Source of the DNA: Multifurca ochricompacta
Lineage: Eukaryota > Basidiomycota > Agaricomycetes > Russulales > Russulaceae
DNA: 64,000 nt
Direction of reading: 5' to 3'
NCBI GenBank assembly: GCA_022496185.1
Contig: WTXG01000001.1
Location: forward strand, 558,001 to 622,000
Both the position numbers and the translations under genes were made by a program. Below, in pieces: positions 48,627 through 60,100 of this stretch; the first letter of the stretch is position 1; each line of letters opens with the position of its first letter. The notes beneath the pieces were generated by a model. It did not search any database, was not told the DNA's origin, and saw only the letters and a list, made by a program, of their open reading frames with translations.

Positions 48627-51600
48627 ATGGTCAATTTATCAAAAAGCCAACATTTGCGCTCATCAAAGTCTAAAAGACGATCCAATTCTCGCCAAAATCC
48701 TCTGCAATCGGATATTTACGAATACCAACCCCAAAAGGTCCGAAGGGCTAATATAATCCTCTCGCTTGACAAAGAGGAAGTGAATGAACATCCAAAAACT
48801 CTTGATGACGACATAATCTCCAACGTGCGCAAACCACACCTCATTGGCGAAACCACAGAGGATGAGAAGATACCTTCAGATGATGATGAAGAGCTTGATA
48901 GCGATGCTGCATTTGAGGAGAGTGACGAGGAGCGGTTTGCTGGCTTCTCCTTTCCGAAGGTCCGTCTATGCTATGCTATTTTTGTTTATCGCTCTTAAAC
49001 CCCACAAAATTAGTCTCGTGGTAATAAAAGATTCGGGAAGGGCGATGTCCACATTGACCGGGAAGTGGACCTCGATGAACGTGATAGTACTATGGGTTTA
49101 GAGGAGGTCGGCAGCTCTGAGGATTACGTCGATGTCCTCGATGTCCTCGACGGTCTTGTTGATGATAATGTTGAGGACTCCACCCCTGCGATTGGTGGAA
49201 TTCAGGTTAGGGGGACAGGAGACACCTTCGGAACGGAAGAAGGGGAAGAGGAAGGGGAAGAGGAAAGTGATGATGATGATGATGATGACGACGATGATGA
49301 GGGAGAGCGAGAGGAGCAAGAGGAGCAAAACTCGGCTTTGTCGGCAGAGGAGGATGTTAATGCCAGCGCCCTCGAGGGACTCGAGACGTTTGTCTCATCT
49401 CTGGACACCTCCAGGAAGCGTAAAGGAGACAGTGACTTCAGAGGTCCCTCCCTTCCGCGGAAGAGAAGGCTCGTGGAAGAAGAAACGGCTGTTGGAATAG
49501 AAGGAGTGTTCCCATCTATGACAGGGGGTATGTCTAACTTGTATATGTTCAATTCAACACAATATCCTTAACTTTTTTAGGCCAGCAGCTTCGATTGGAC
49601 GATTTCCTTTCCCTGTTGCCATTTAATTCATCGGCAGTGCTCTCACTCAAAAAGTCTGTCAAAGTTTTAGACCCCTTACGCACCCGTGGGGCTCCTCTTT
49701 CAGCTCCGTTACCCCAACGGACCCAAGACCGATTGGATAGAGAGGCAGCATACGAGCAGACAAAAACAGAGGTTGACAAATGGAACAGTACGATGCAACA
49801 AATAAAGGAGGTTGTACGCATACTTCTCCATGTCACCCTACTGACTGTTTAACCGAAAGGCAGAGCATCTATCGTTTCCATTGCAAACCGAACCCGTTGG
49901 AAAGGTATCCAATCTCGAGCTTACGGCGAAGTTTAAGGTAAGCCTCATTTTCGACGCGTCCGCATTGCGTTATTGTCATTAGTTAATATCTCTTTTACAG
50001 CCATCCACGGAGTTGGAGACAGCTGTGGATCAGCTTCTTAAACTAGGTCGGATGGGAGAAGAGGATCTCCAGAAGACCGAGGAACTTAAAATGAATCATC
50101 TTTCTATTGAGGAGGTGGCCTCGCGGCGTGCAGAGATCATGAAGACTCGCGAGCTCATGTTTCGTGCAGAAGTGAAGGCGAAGCGCATTTCAAAGATTAA
50201 GAGCAAAACGTATCGGCGCCTCAAAAGGCGGGAAAAGGAGAACATCTTGAAGGTGACTTGGCGGGGCCTGAAGCATCTTTGGAAAAGTGATGGAACGTGC
50301 CAAGGAGCGGGCGACTCTTAGACACAAAAGCACAGGGAAGTGGGCGAGAGCGATGCAACGACGAGGAGAGATGGACGCTGACCAACGCCAAGGAATCGCG
50401 GAGATGCTGGAGAAAGGAGAGAAGTTACGTAGGAAGATTCAGGGAGGCCAAGAGAGCAGTGATGGCGACGATGATTATAGCGATGGAGAGGATTTGGCCC
50501 GACTGAAAGCTCGAGTGTTGGACGAATTAGCTGTGCTTAAACGCGAAGATTCTGGCCGGACCCAAAACAAAGGCAAGAGCGTTTTTGATATGAAGTTCAT
50601 GCAAGACTCAGCTGCGCGCGAGAAACGAGAAGTCGATCAGCAGGTGGACAACCTGATGAAGGAGCTCCAGAATTCGGATGCGCCAGTTCACGAAGACGAA
50701 TTTGACGGCCGTGACGTACCTCAAGATGACCCCACCGTCACTGTTCAGCGCACAGGAGGCAGGGTTTCCCTTAGGCCAAGTAGCGTGGGTATTTTGGGTC
50801 ATGACAGTCACTATAGACTAACTCTCCCACATAGCTAACGTCGATATTGACGCAACGGCCCGCACCTTCGGACGCCTCCAGCACGACTCTCAAGTCCACT
50901 GATATTCATTCTCTTCCTGCGGCGACTCCAACGATGTCACCCATCGATTCTCAGACAATCACCGTTTCCCGAAGTCAGCATTCGCAGCAACCCCTGAACG
51001 AACATAATCCCTGGCTCTCCCGTAACAGTCACTCCTCGTACACAACGTTGAGGAAAAGCGAGGTTGCCATCAGTAAAGAAAGTAGCAGTGTGATCAAGGC
51101 CAAGAATAAGCTCCGAAAGAGGCGGAGAGAAATCAAGGACGAAGTAGCAAAAATTCAAGACGACGCTGCCCTTGAGATATCTCCCGGAGACCTGCTCGTG
51201 GCATTATCAAAGATTAGTCAACAAGCAGCATCCGGTGATTGTAGTTCCGATGGAATCGCCGAGGTGGAAGAACCAGTGGAAAGGTTCAAGCGAAAAGTCA
51301 AGGCTTCCAGCAGACCGTACAATGAATCCGAACAGAGAGAGCTTGTATCAATGGCCTTCGCCGGAGACAACGTTGTGGAGGTCCGCGAGCATCTCATGTT
51401 AATTCGGTTTGGTTCTTGACACCTGTTATCTCAGGAGTTTGAGGAGGCCAAGCGTCGCGAGATTGAAGAGGATGCTCCACGAGAGCTCGATACTTCCTTG
51501 CCTGGTTGGGTAAGCTTGCTGTACTGAATTTCCTTTTCTTTTTTAATTAGGAAATTTGACAGGGCGCGTGGGGAGGTCAAGGAACCCCAGAACGCCTGCA

Positions 51601-51939
51601 AGGCCTCATCTAATAATGAAAGTTGCAGGAATCAATCCTCAGTCCCGCGCAGACTTTGGCAAGGCTCATGTGATCATATCTGAGAAGCACGACAAGAAAG
51701 CAGCGAAGTATCTAGTGAAAGATTTACCGTATCCGTACACTAGCAAGGTACAGTTCGAGCGCAGCTTAGACACACCGATAGGAAGGGAGTGGAATACACG
51801 TATCGCGTCCCAGCGTGCAACAGTACCCAAGGTCATCAAAAGGGTGCGGTATTGGTTTTGCCTCGCTCCGCCAAAATCTCGAACTGACTCATGTCGTCAG
51901 ATGGGGGCAGTTATTAAACCGCTCGAAAAAACATTCTAG
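48627..51939 (+). CDS. UTP14: U3 snoRNP component UTP14
   Basis: Utp14 is a nucleolar component of the small-subunit processome that activates the helicase Dhr1 during 18S rRNA maturation. The start is MVNLSKSQHLRSSKSKRRSN. A long acidic region follows (Asp/Glu runs at about 49240-49320, including an eleven-codon Asp/Glu block), then GGQQLRLDDFLSLLPFNSSA. The conserved core is KAKRISKIKSKTYRRLKRRE, with ATLRHKSTGKWARAMQRRG just after. The C-terminal block includes ELDTSLPGWGAWGGQGTPER, VIISEKHDKKAAKYLVKDLP, YPYTSKVQFERSLDTPIGRE and WNTRIASQRATVPKVIKR, ending MGAVIKPLEKTF. These are standard Utp14 signatures. Introns are short; two acidic exons have low-complexity borders that I could not fix exactly. 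Confidence 0.93.
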
Positions 51940-52753
51940 CTCCAGTCTGCATTATTTATCCATTTCCTCACACTTTACCTATCTGTGAACGATGAAAGGG
52001 TTAATGGTAAATTCTCTCCACAACGGCCTTGGTCGCCCTGGCAGCTAACCGTTTCTCGCGCTCGGGGGTATTCACACCCATGGACGAGAGTGTTTTGGTC
52101 CTCAAAGAGGACTGTGAGTTGGATTATAAAGTGCTGCTCGCAGTTCTCGCCCCGCTGCACGTGTTCTAAGAAATTTGTGGGTAGGCATCTTTTAACACAT
52201 CTGAACCGACCGTGAATCTGCATCTTGTACGCGCACTACGCCACGCATCAGTGGCAGCAGACTCCCCCACCTGGGGTCAGCGGCGGCAGGTGTTTTGGGA
52301 GTGAAGATATGCCCGAACAAGGCTAACACCGCGCTACGGCCACGGCATCATCAACATATTTAAATGACGACAAGTCGGAAAGCTATAATCATTCGCTGAA
52401 TATGTAGTTTTTTGTAAAAATCTGACGGTGGAGGTCTAGGTAGATTTGCCTGGCTGGTCTGAGAAACGAAAAGCAATATCAAATGACGGGTCAAACCTGC
52501 ATTTGACCCATTACACTCATCCTGGGTATATATATTTCATTTCGCTTGCAGTGGGCAGACCTACGACAAACTTGGCAATAAATGCCACACATATGTTTAG
52601 TATTAAGGTGAAGCTGTGCATAAAACAAGACGTGGTAAATGTGATTAGACGGGAAGGCGTCAAGACGGTGGCCAGATACCATAGCATCAATCACAACGAG
52701 ATTATTACCTAATCTCGGTTTTAAACCCCTGAGAGAAAATTCAGCATTTCAGC
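51940..52753. other. Intergenic stretch, possibly holding a very small gene
   Basis: Between the convergent ends of UTP14 and the CorA-type gene. A minus-strand frame ending at 52001 looks coding (REKRLAARATKAVVERIYH). It can be joined, over an intron of about 57 nt, to RAAGRELRAALYNPTH. The model is unsupported by any family I can name with confidence. Confidence 0.35.
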
Positions 52754-55276
52754 TCAAGAGGACAACCCGTTAAAACGTGCCTTTTTAAGAGTCCGAGCTG
52801 GTAAGTACTTCTTGATATGATGGTACATACGCACAATATCAGGCCACATGGATGTAGGCGCGACGGTAGCCGTGACGGGAATGGCAGTCATCCAAAAATC
52901 GAGGCAAAAAAAAACATCATTTATCCGACCGTGTAAATGGATGCTCAAAAGCGCGTATACAACATCACTATGCCCGTGATGAATAGACCACATGTTCTCG
53001 AAATCCATGCCCTGACAGGACTGAGGCTAAGTTTCCGCAAAAAAAAGTAGCAAGCTCACAAAGTATCCGGTGAGCAACGTCAAGGGTAAGAATACAATGG
53101 TACACAGAGTTAAGCGGTGCCTGTGGAAATGTTCAGCGGCAAATGGCACAACAATACGACTTCGAGCCATACATCACTTCATTCATTTCGTACGAAGCCA
53201 CCTGAAACCACGATCCTTCAGTTCTAAACCGAATTGGAACGGGACTTGGAACGTACGTTGAAGGTATAGTCGATCAAGTTCTCTGCCATGGCAGCATACA
53301 TGTCCAAGCTGGTCAATGCGTACTCCCTGTAGTCATGCACGTCGGCCTAGGAGGAAGATCAATGCGTTAAACCATTTACTTTGCAAAACTCGAAGCAAAG
53401 AACCGACTAAATATTCTTGGCTTTGTGAGACATGTATCCGACGACGTTTTGGTTCCCGGGCATTAACGACAAATCTAGGCATGCTGCCGATCTGTCGATA
53501 TTATAGCGTCTCAAGGCATATATCAAAGCCTTGATAAGCCCAAGAGTATGCTTATGCAAGATCAGATCGCCAGATAGAATATGGACTACCAATAAACATG
53601 AGTTTCAGTCACTGAACAGCGAACCGACTGTAAGGCTATGAACGACTTCGGACGGTTGAGACCTTAGACTTGATGAGGACCCTGCGCTCAAGCAGGCTAA
53701 GCCGAGCGTGGTGCTCGTCCACGACTTCCAGGGCAGCGTCGACAACTGCTCAAGACATATTAGGCCGAATGAAAGGGGTAAGAGTAAGTGACCCACTTAG
53801 ATCTAGTAGACTGTCGACAAGCAAGGAAGGATCAACCGATGTTCGCAAGAGTGTCGCGCTGGCATATTCGCGCCGCAAACGGCTCTGTCAAGTCGAGACT
53901 TGGCTTCGAGTGAAAAGAAATGACCGTGCCTTACAGAAAAAACGGCCCGTAAATAGAAGCGATGAAATGGAGCAGTGAAGTGTTACCATCCCGGAAAAGG
54001 AATATGCATAAAGGCTCGATGCGAACACCGACGCGATCTCCCCTCTTCAGCTCCTCTAGCGTCAACTGCGCGGCATCGCGCCTACGCTTATTGGCCTTTG
54101 TGAAGGAGGACGAGAGCATGGGACACACGGATTGGTTTTAAGAAAGACTCGTACCAGAAGCGAAACTCGACGACCCCCCATTTCTGGCTCAACGAGAGTG
54201 ACCTTGTCAACCTCGAATCCGTCAGCCATCAGATCATCACCATCTCTATAGCCATTTTCATACGCGTCTTCGTCCGCGATGCCCAACTTTTCGTCGAGAC
54301 GCTGGGGAGAGGAGGAGCGCGGCAGGTTGGTAATTGGCATTCTCGAAGACGACGCTGCATGTGACCCCGCAACCATGTCGGAACCTTGTGACGACCGCGC
54401 AGTAGAACCAAAGGTATGACATAGGACTCGTAGAAATAAATGCTTGGGGTAGTAGTCGGCCTTCAAACGCGCATGGCCATGCCGATGGAGTAGGTCCTCG
54501 ATAGATAGTGGGTGCATGTCTTGGAAAGGAAAGGAATAAGACTGGGGAAGGAGAGGTATCATTGCGTAAATGTGTGTTGCCGTATTTTAGAGCGACTGTG
54601 CTAATGACATCCCAACTGATTCCGCCTATGTTGGTCCAACGCACTTTCACCCATGGTTCAGGAGCAGATACTTTGTCGTTTTCAAGGAACTTGATGAACT
54701 CGCCATTTGTCATGCGACCAAAACTGCACCGGAGTGACGAGTAGTCGATTATATCAATGAGACATTTCTGGCGTATGTGTCCGTATGCAACGAATGCGCT
54801 ATGACGACGAGGGTTAACGCCTGGTTCAGCACCTAGGCCTCCACGCAAGATGACGGTGGATGTGCGATGGAGGGTGATGACCTTTCGAACTGTTGCCCGA
54901 AAGCGGTCTTGCGGAGACTCTTGGAGAGTAACGAATCGGTGGTCGGTCTTGCGACTCGCAAGGGTATTACGGCTTTCGAGACTCTTCCTTATTGCGAGGG
55001 ACGCAGATCAGAGCTCGTTGAAGTTCTTGGCGGAGGATGACGGCCACGCGAGGGAGTGTTGGCCACCTCTACTTCCTCATCTGAAGTGAGAGATTCGCGC
55101 TCAAAGTCTGACAGACTGTCTTCCCTAGGTATGGTAGTGTATGCGCAAATGAAGAAGTGAGGAGCTGGATCAAACTAGAATATATGCGTTTACAAGATAA
55201 TATAGGAACCCGTTGCGAAGTAATTGGTATGTGGAGACCGGCCAGATGTCGCATTGCGCACCTGAGTTATGTTCAT
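52754..55276 (-). CDS. CorA-family magnesium transporter-like protein with GMD motif
   Basis: Fungal CorA-type transporters are pentameric Mg channels with two C-terminal transmembrane helices joined by a GMN loop. Cytosolic blocks are FRATVRKVITLHRTSTVILR, GAEPGVNPRRHSAFVAYGHI, CLIDIIDYSSLRCSFGRMTN, WVKVRWTNIGGISWDVISTV, DMHPLSIEDLLHRHGHARLK and ADYYPKHLFLRVLCHTFG. TM1 reads RLTLCTIVFLPLTLLTGYF and runs directly into GMDFENMW. TM2 follows as FWMTAIPVTATVAPTSMWPD, then a basic tail (KKYLPARTLKKARF). The signature is GMD, not GMN. The start is uncertain: ATG at 55276 (MNITQ, spliced to FDPAPHFFICAYTTIPREDS) is one choice, ATG at 55254 another. Either places it within about 60 bp of the divergent PNPOx-like gene. 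Confidence 0.85.
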
Positions 55277-55313
55277 GTTATGATGGCATCGAGTTACGGG
55301 TGGTCATATGAAG

Positions 55314-56079
55314 ATGTCTTTATCTACGTCCGTCTTCAATCAACCTGGTTGGTACACCGCCCTTGAACAAGCAGTTACACAACATTCAAATTCAAGCCGT
55401 GAGTCTATAGCTATTAGGGCATGCGTCCGAGCTTACTTGACCCTCTACTGTAGTTTTCCAGCTTGCAACTGTTGATGACGCTGGCGATCCCCATGTTCGC
55501 TCACTTATTCATCGCGCCTTTCTCGTTTCGCCTTCTAGCCCTTCACTGCCCCTTCTAGTTACATCCACCGACATTCGTACTCCAAAGATCCGGCATATAG
55601 TCCACGCAAACATCGTCGAGCTCACCTGGTGGATCAATGCTACCTTGGATCAATTCCGAATCTCCGGAATGGCTTATGTTTTCGCTGCACCTGAGCATTC
55701 TATTTCTACTTCTCGTGCGACTCTCGGTTGCCCGGGCATCAAGGCTCTCGAGGTGGCAGGTATTGACTGGGAAGCGAAGCGCCGCGAGCTTTTTGATGCC
55801 GTGAGTGAGCAGATGCGTGCCACTTGGTGTCGTCCTGCCCCTGGTTCGCCCCTGAAAAATGGGTACGGCGAAATGAACGACTGGCCCGCCAGGGTACCAA
55901 AGTTGAGTGAGGCAAAAACAGAGAAAGAGAAGCAACTGGCTGAACTCGCCCTGAGCAACTACGCCATCATCGTCATTGAACCACTGAGGGTTGATTGGTT
56001 GCAGATGGCCATCAAGCCCAATCGGAGAACCTTCACCCGTGAAGGAAGCGAGTGGAAAGAAGAGGAAGTCGTCCCCTAA
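55314..56079 (+). CDS. Pyridoxamine 5'-phosphate oxidase-like (Alr4036 type) flavoprotein
   Basis: Two exons (55314-55398, 55454-56079) encode 236 residues. The start is MSLSTSVFNQPGWYTALEQA, spliced to LFQLATVDDAGDPHVRSLIH, which is the split-barrel FMN-binding core. Other landmarks are LLVTSTDIRTPKIRHIV, VELTWWINATLDQFRISG and WEAKRRELFDAVSEQMRATW. The tail has EPLRVDWLQMAIKPNRRTFT. This is the Alr4036-type FMN-binding domain found in many fungi, distinct from true PNPO. The reaction is unknown; binding of FMN is expected from the family. There is no targeting signal, so it is probably cytosolic. Confidence 0.85.
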
Positions 56080-56374
56080 GCACACCTGCGCATAAGGGGG
56101 ACGAAAAGAACCGACATCGTGAGTTCATGACGAGTAGGAAAAGGAAAAGCTTTCAGCAACTGATCTTGGGGCTTTGTAGCGCATGCGCTGTGCGCTGTAA
56201 CTGACTGCGAGACTGCACTCAGGCTTGTGCCTTATGTTATGATTATGATTCCCCGCTTGTTAGATCACGATTGCTACAAGACTTGCCTCTCGACGATACT
56301 TGTACCTCAATATTTGTTGTTGCAAAACCCGTTGTACCTAACGATAGCTAAAAGTACTTATACTTTGGGCTTCT

Positions 56375-56889
56375 TCATGTTTTGCCCCTCCTCACCGGTA
56401 TCCGTTCCTCCCTGCTATCCCGACTACGTTTCGCAGAGATTGAACCTGTTTTCTCGCCGTCATCCTCGTCGTATTCCTCGTCCTCGTCGTCTCCCTCGTT
56501 CTTTCATCATTAGCACCGTCGTGGCTAAACAGAACGACTAACTACCCACCTCGGCGCTTTCACCTAGGAGTAGCGCTGTCAAATTAGATCGCTCCTAGGA
56601 ATCCGGGATAGGATACTCAGTATTACAATACGAGAGAGATATAGAGTAGTACTCACTCCATTTGGCTCACTATCTTCACCATCATTCTCACCATCATCAT
56701 CTTCAACGTCTTCTGCATCGTCCTCTTCTTCCTGTAGAGCATCTCACTGACCCGTAACGAGAAAAAGAAGCACTAAAGATAATTGCCCACCTCAATATCA
56801 TCGTATTCATCGCTTTCTTCACCCTCAGCGTCTTCATCAGCGGTAAGAATGTCCTGTTTTTTATGACTGTCCTCTGATTTTGGAGGCAT
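56375..56889 (-). CDS. Small acidic protein, unrecognised
   Basis: The proposed product starts MPPKSEDSHKKQDILTADED (ATG at 56889; an in-frame ATG at 56973 is possible) and continues EGEESDEYDDIE|EEEDDAEDVEDDDGEND. It then reaches GDDEDEEYDEDDGEKTGSIS and ends with a basic tail, SRDSREERIPVRRGKT, before the stop at 56375. The middle intron is about 150 nt, longer than the local norm, and its acceptor is a guess. Composition (long Glu/Asp runs plus a basic end) suggests a nuclear, chromatin-associated or histone-chaperone-like protein, but no domain is recognisable. Confidence 0.4.
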
Positions 56890-57182
56890 GGATGGCCTTG
56901 AGTCTACTTGACAACCAACGAAATAAACTGAGGCATCCTCCAAATTCAACTCCGTGACGTGTATGACGTTCATGCCCGACTACGTAAATAACCAAATAAA
57001 TTGGGTCAGGGCGATATGCCTTGTCTCGAAAGCACCCATAAAATTAAAGTAACATTTGGTAGGTATATCAATAGCTGCGTATATACTATTTTCACATAGA
57101 AAAGAATCCGTAGCAGATAGCAAAATATGTCTGATGCGGCCCAAATCAGTGATCAACCTTCTGGGGAACCAGACGGTTGTTC

Positions 57183-60100
57183 TCACAGCAACTTGGAGCC
57201 ATAAACGCGCACTACAACATTTCCTAAGCAACTTGGCCTGAATTCGATTTTCTGATACATACCTGTGCCGTCGGGGCTCCCGACGCCATACAACATTTCT
57301 GTTGGGTGGAAGATGATGGAACTGGATCGTGGAATATACTGAGACGGGAATCCCCGTGTCGGGGACGTCGTCAGACCAGTGTTCATGCTCGCAGTAGAAA
57401 GAATTGTGGAACTCGATATTGAATGCACGACGACGCGCTGAGTCCGCCAGTTCGAGGGGGACAGGGCAGAGAGCCTGAGAGATACGTCATGAGCATTATA
57501 ATAGTTGTTTGGCTTGAGACGCCTCATACCCAGCAAACACACTGCTTTGTGTATGAACATCGAAGGCAGAAAGTCCTCCAGGAAAAGAATCCCAGGTCTC
57601 TACAGCCCGATCGGAACCACGGATGTCCCACAACTTGACTTCGCCACTCATGCTGAAACAATATCTTAAACGCCGTCGAAAAGCTGCAAAAGAACTGACC
57701 TCGCTGACAAACATTGGTTCCCAAAATGAGGATGCCAACGAACATTCTGAACCCAGTTGGTGTGTTCGTTAAAAGAGCGTACCACGGCATCCTCCTCCTC
57801 CAACCGTCGATCGAATACTTTGACAACGCCGTCAGCGAAGCTAACGAGCAACACGGAGGACGGGCCACGCTCAGAGGCAATCGCCGTCACTGGGCTATCA
57901 GAATTGGTTTCAGATCCTGGAAATGCCCGGTCTTGTCAGGCCGCAGGTGACGTCAGATGCTTACTTACAAGCAACTGCGCCTCTGTATGGGCGTCCCATA
58001 CTCTGATAACGCGCGAATCACCTCCCACGAGTAGAAAACCACCCGCCTGTTTCCAATCCACTACCACACCGCTTCCGCGGCGCATGCTAATGATCTCACC
58101 CAGACCGCGAAATGCACTGACCATTTGGACGTCAGTGCTACTAGTTGCAGGATCATAATTACGGTAAAGGCGAATCATGCCATCGGCTAAGCATGAGATC
58201 AATCAAAGTCGTAAAGAGCTGAGGACGCAGTACGTTACCAGAGCTTGCGAGCAACATGCCGCCAACATCTTGGTTGATGATTTGAAGCGAAGTGATGGAC
58301 GCCCTCTTTGAGTTGCCATTGCAAAAACTCGTCAGCTGCCGACGTCGCGACCAATCCCACACACTGACACGCCTGGGGTCATCATCCACGGAGTACCACT
58401 CCAGGCTACAACGAACCTGATAATGTCAGCCTCGTTTGCGATGGCAATATGTGGGTCATATGCATGGAATGCCATAGACAAAGGAACGCCATGAGTATGC
58501 AACGTGGTTACTGACTTGTCCCAAGGGCGACCGACTACAACAACATCAGTCGCTAGTCAGTGAGAATGGAAAAGGGTACAAACAAGCAATTTCTGCTTGG
58601 TTCAGAGTCTCGGAATGTACTTGCTCGTTGCGTTGTTGGCGCCAGGCTTGGTAGTTGTATTCCAAGCTTCCGGGCTCGTCGGCCTCGGCTTGCTATGCAA
58701 AAGTAAAATGGCCTTTAACAAAAAAGAGTGAGCAGAAAAACAAGTTTAAATCGTCGCTCACCCGCATCTGCGGCTCTTTGAAATATTCACAGCACCAATC
58801 AAAGAACCGGCTCTTCAATGGCAGGACATCCCGGATGGCCGCCCCCGTTCCCAGGCCAAGAATAACGCTGCTCCCAGTCGAATCGCTGGAAAAGGTGCTG
58901 TCCGCTGGGCTATGAGGCACGGGGTTGCGCCCCCTTGTACCGTGCGCGGCTCTCCGCCGGGCACGCAAACGCTCCATGTCCTCCTCCATCAGCGCCTCCA
59001 TTACATCGGACGGTAGGAAATCCGTTGCGTGATGAGAACGACCATCTGTTGAAGACCGCGCCGAAGCTGTTGGTGAGGCAGGAGCACTCTTTGACGATGC
59101 AGGAATTTGCGGTGATGGGGGGCGGGAGTATGGGGAGGCGTACTGCGCGAAATTGAGGTTGGGAGATGGAGGCCGCGAGACAACCGGATTTGCGAAGGCG
59201 ATCAAGGATGCGTGAGTATGTGAACCACGATGTGGTGACGAGCGGCCATCCTCGACAGACGGGAATGCAATGCCACCCGCCAAGTTCTTGAGAGCATTTG
59301 CAAAAGATGACGTGCGTTTGAGAGTACTACTCACTCCAGAAGAGATAGTGCTTGTCATGGTGTCGCTGCGGGTGACAGCAGGGCGAGGTACATTCGGCGA
59401 TGAAGGACGCGTCACAGAAGTCGGTGAAGACGTAGGAGAGGATCGGCGTGAGCGAGCGCCTACCAACGCACGGTGGTGAAGAGGGAGTTGGTGGAGTGTG
59501 CTTGACTCAAGTCGAGTGAAAGGTGATTCGAGAAGAAGAGCCATGATGTAATCAACGATTGTCTGCGCATTCGTCGCGACTTCGTGATACGGATCCACTG
59601 AAAGCTCGAGGACAACGGAAAAGATCGTGAAGAATGATGACAATATAACCCTGTTCTCCTCGCGGACCTCCTCATCCCCGAAGCCATCCAACCATTCGGA
59701 GATGGCCTGACTGGTCATGTCTTCTTCACGGAGTTCAGTATTAGCCCCGAGCCTCCACATTTTGTCTTCCTCCCAATACACCCAGGCGCAAACAACGAAA
59801 TGCCCTCGCCACTCCTTGACAAGACAGCTGATAAGAATCAGGAGCTCCTTGCGCACCATAGGACTAGCGTCTTCTTTAATGGCTAATGCGCTGCCCGTGA
59901 CAACAGCAACCTCCATTCGAAAGTGGACGCGTTCCTCCAGATGATGCATGGTTCCTGTCCCACTTCCTCCAGTTTTTGTCGAATTAGCTGAACCGGATGC
60001 ACCCATGAAGGTCCCTAATGCAAAGAGCACCGCCGCACGTACTTCCGGCGAGTCATCCGTTAAAAGAGATATGAATTTATCCTGAGTTCCATTGTCTACA

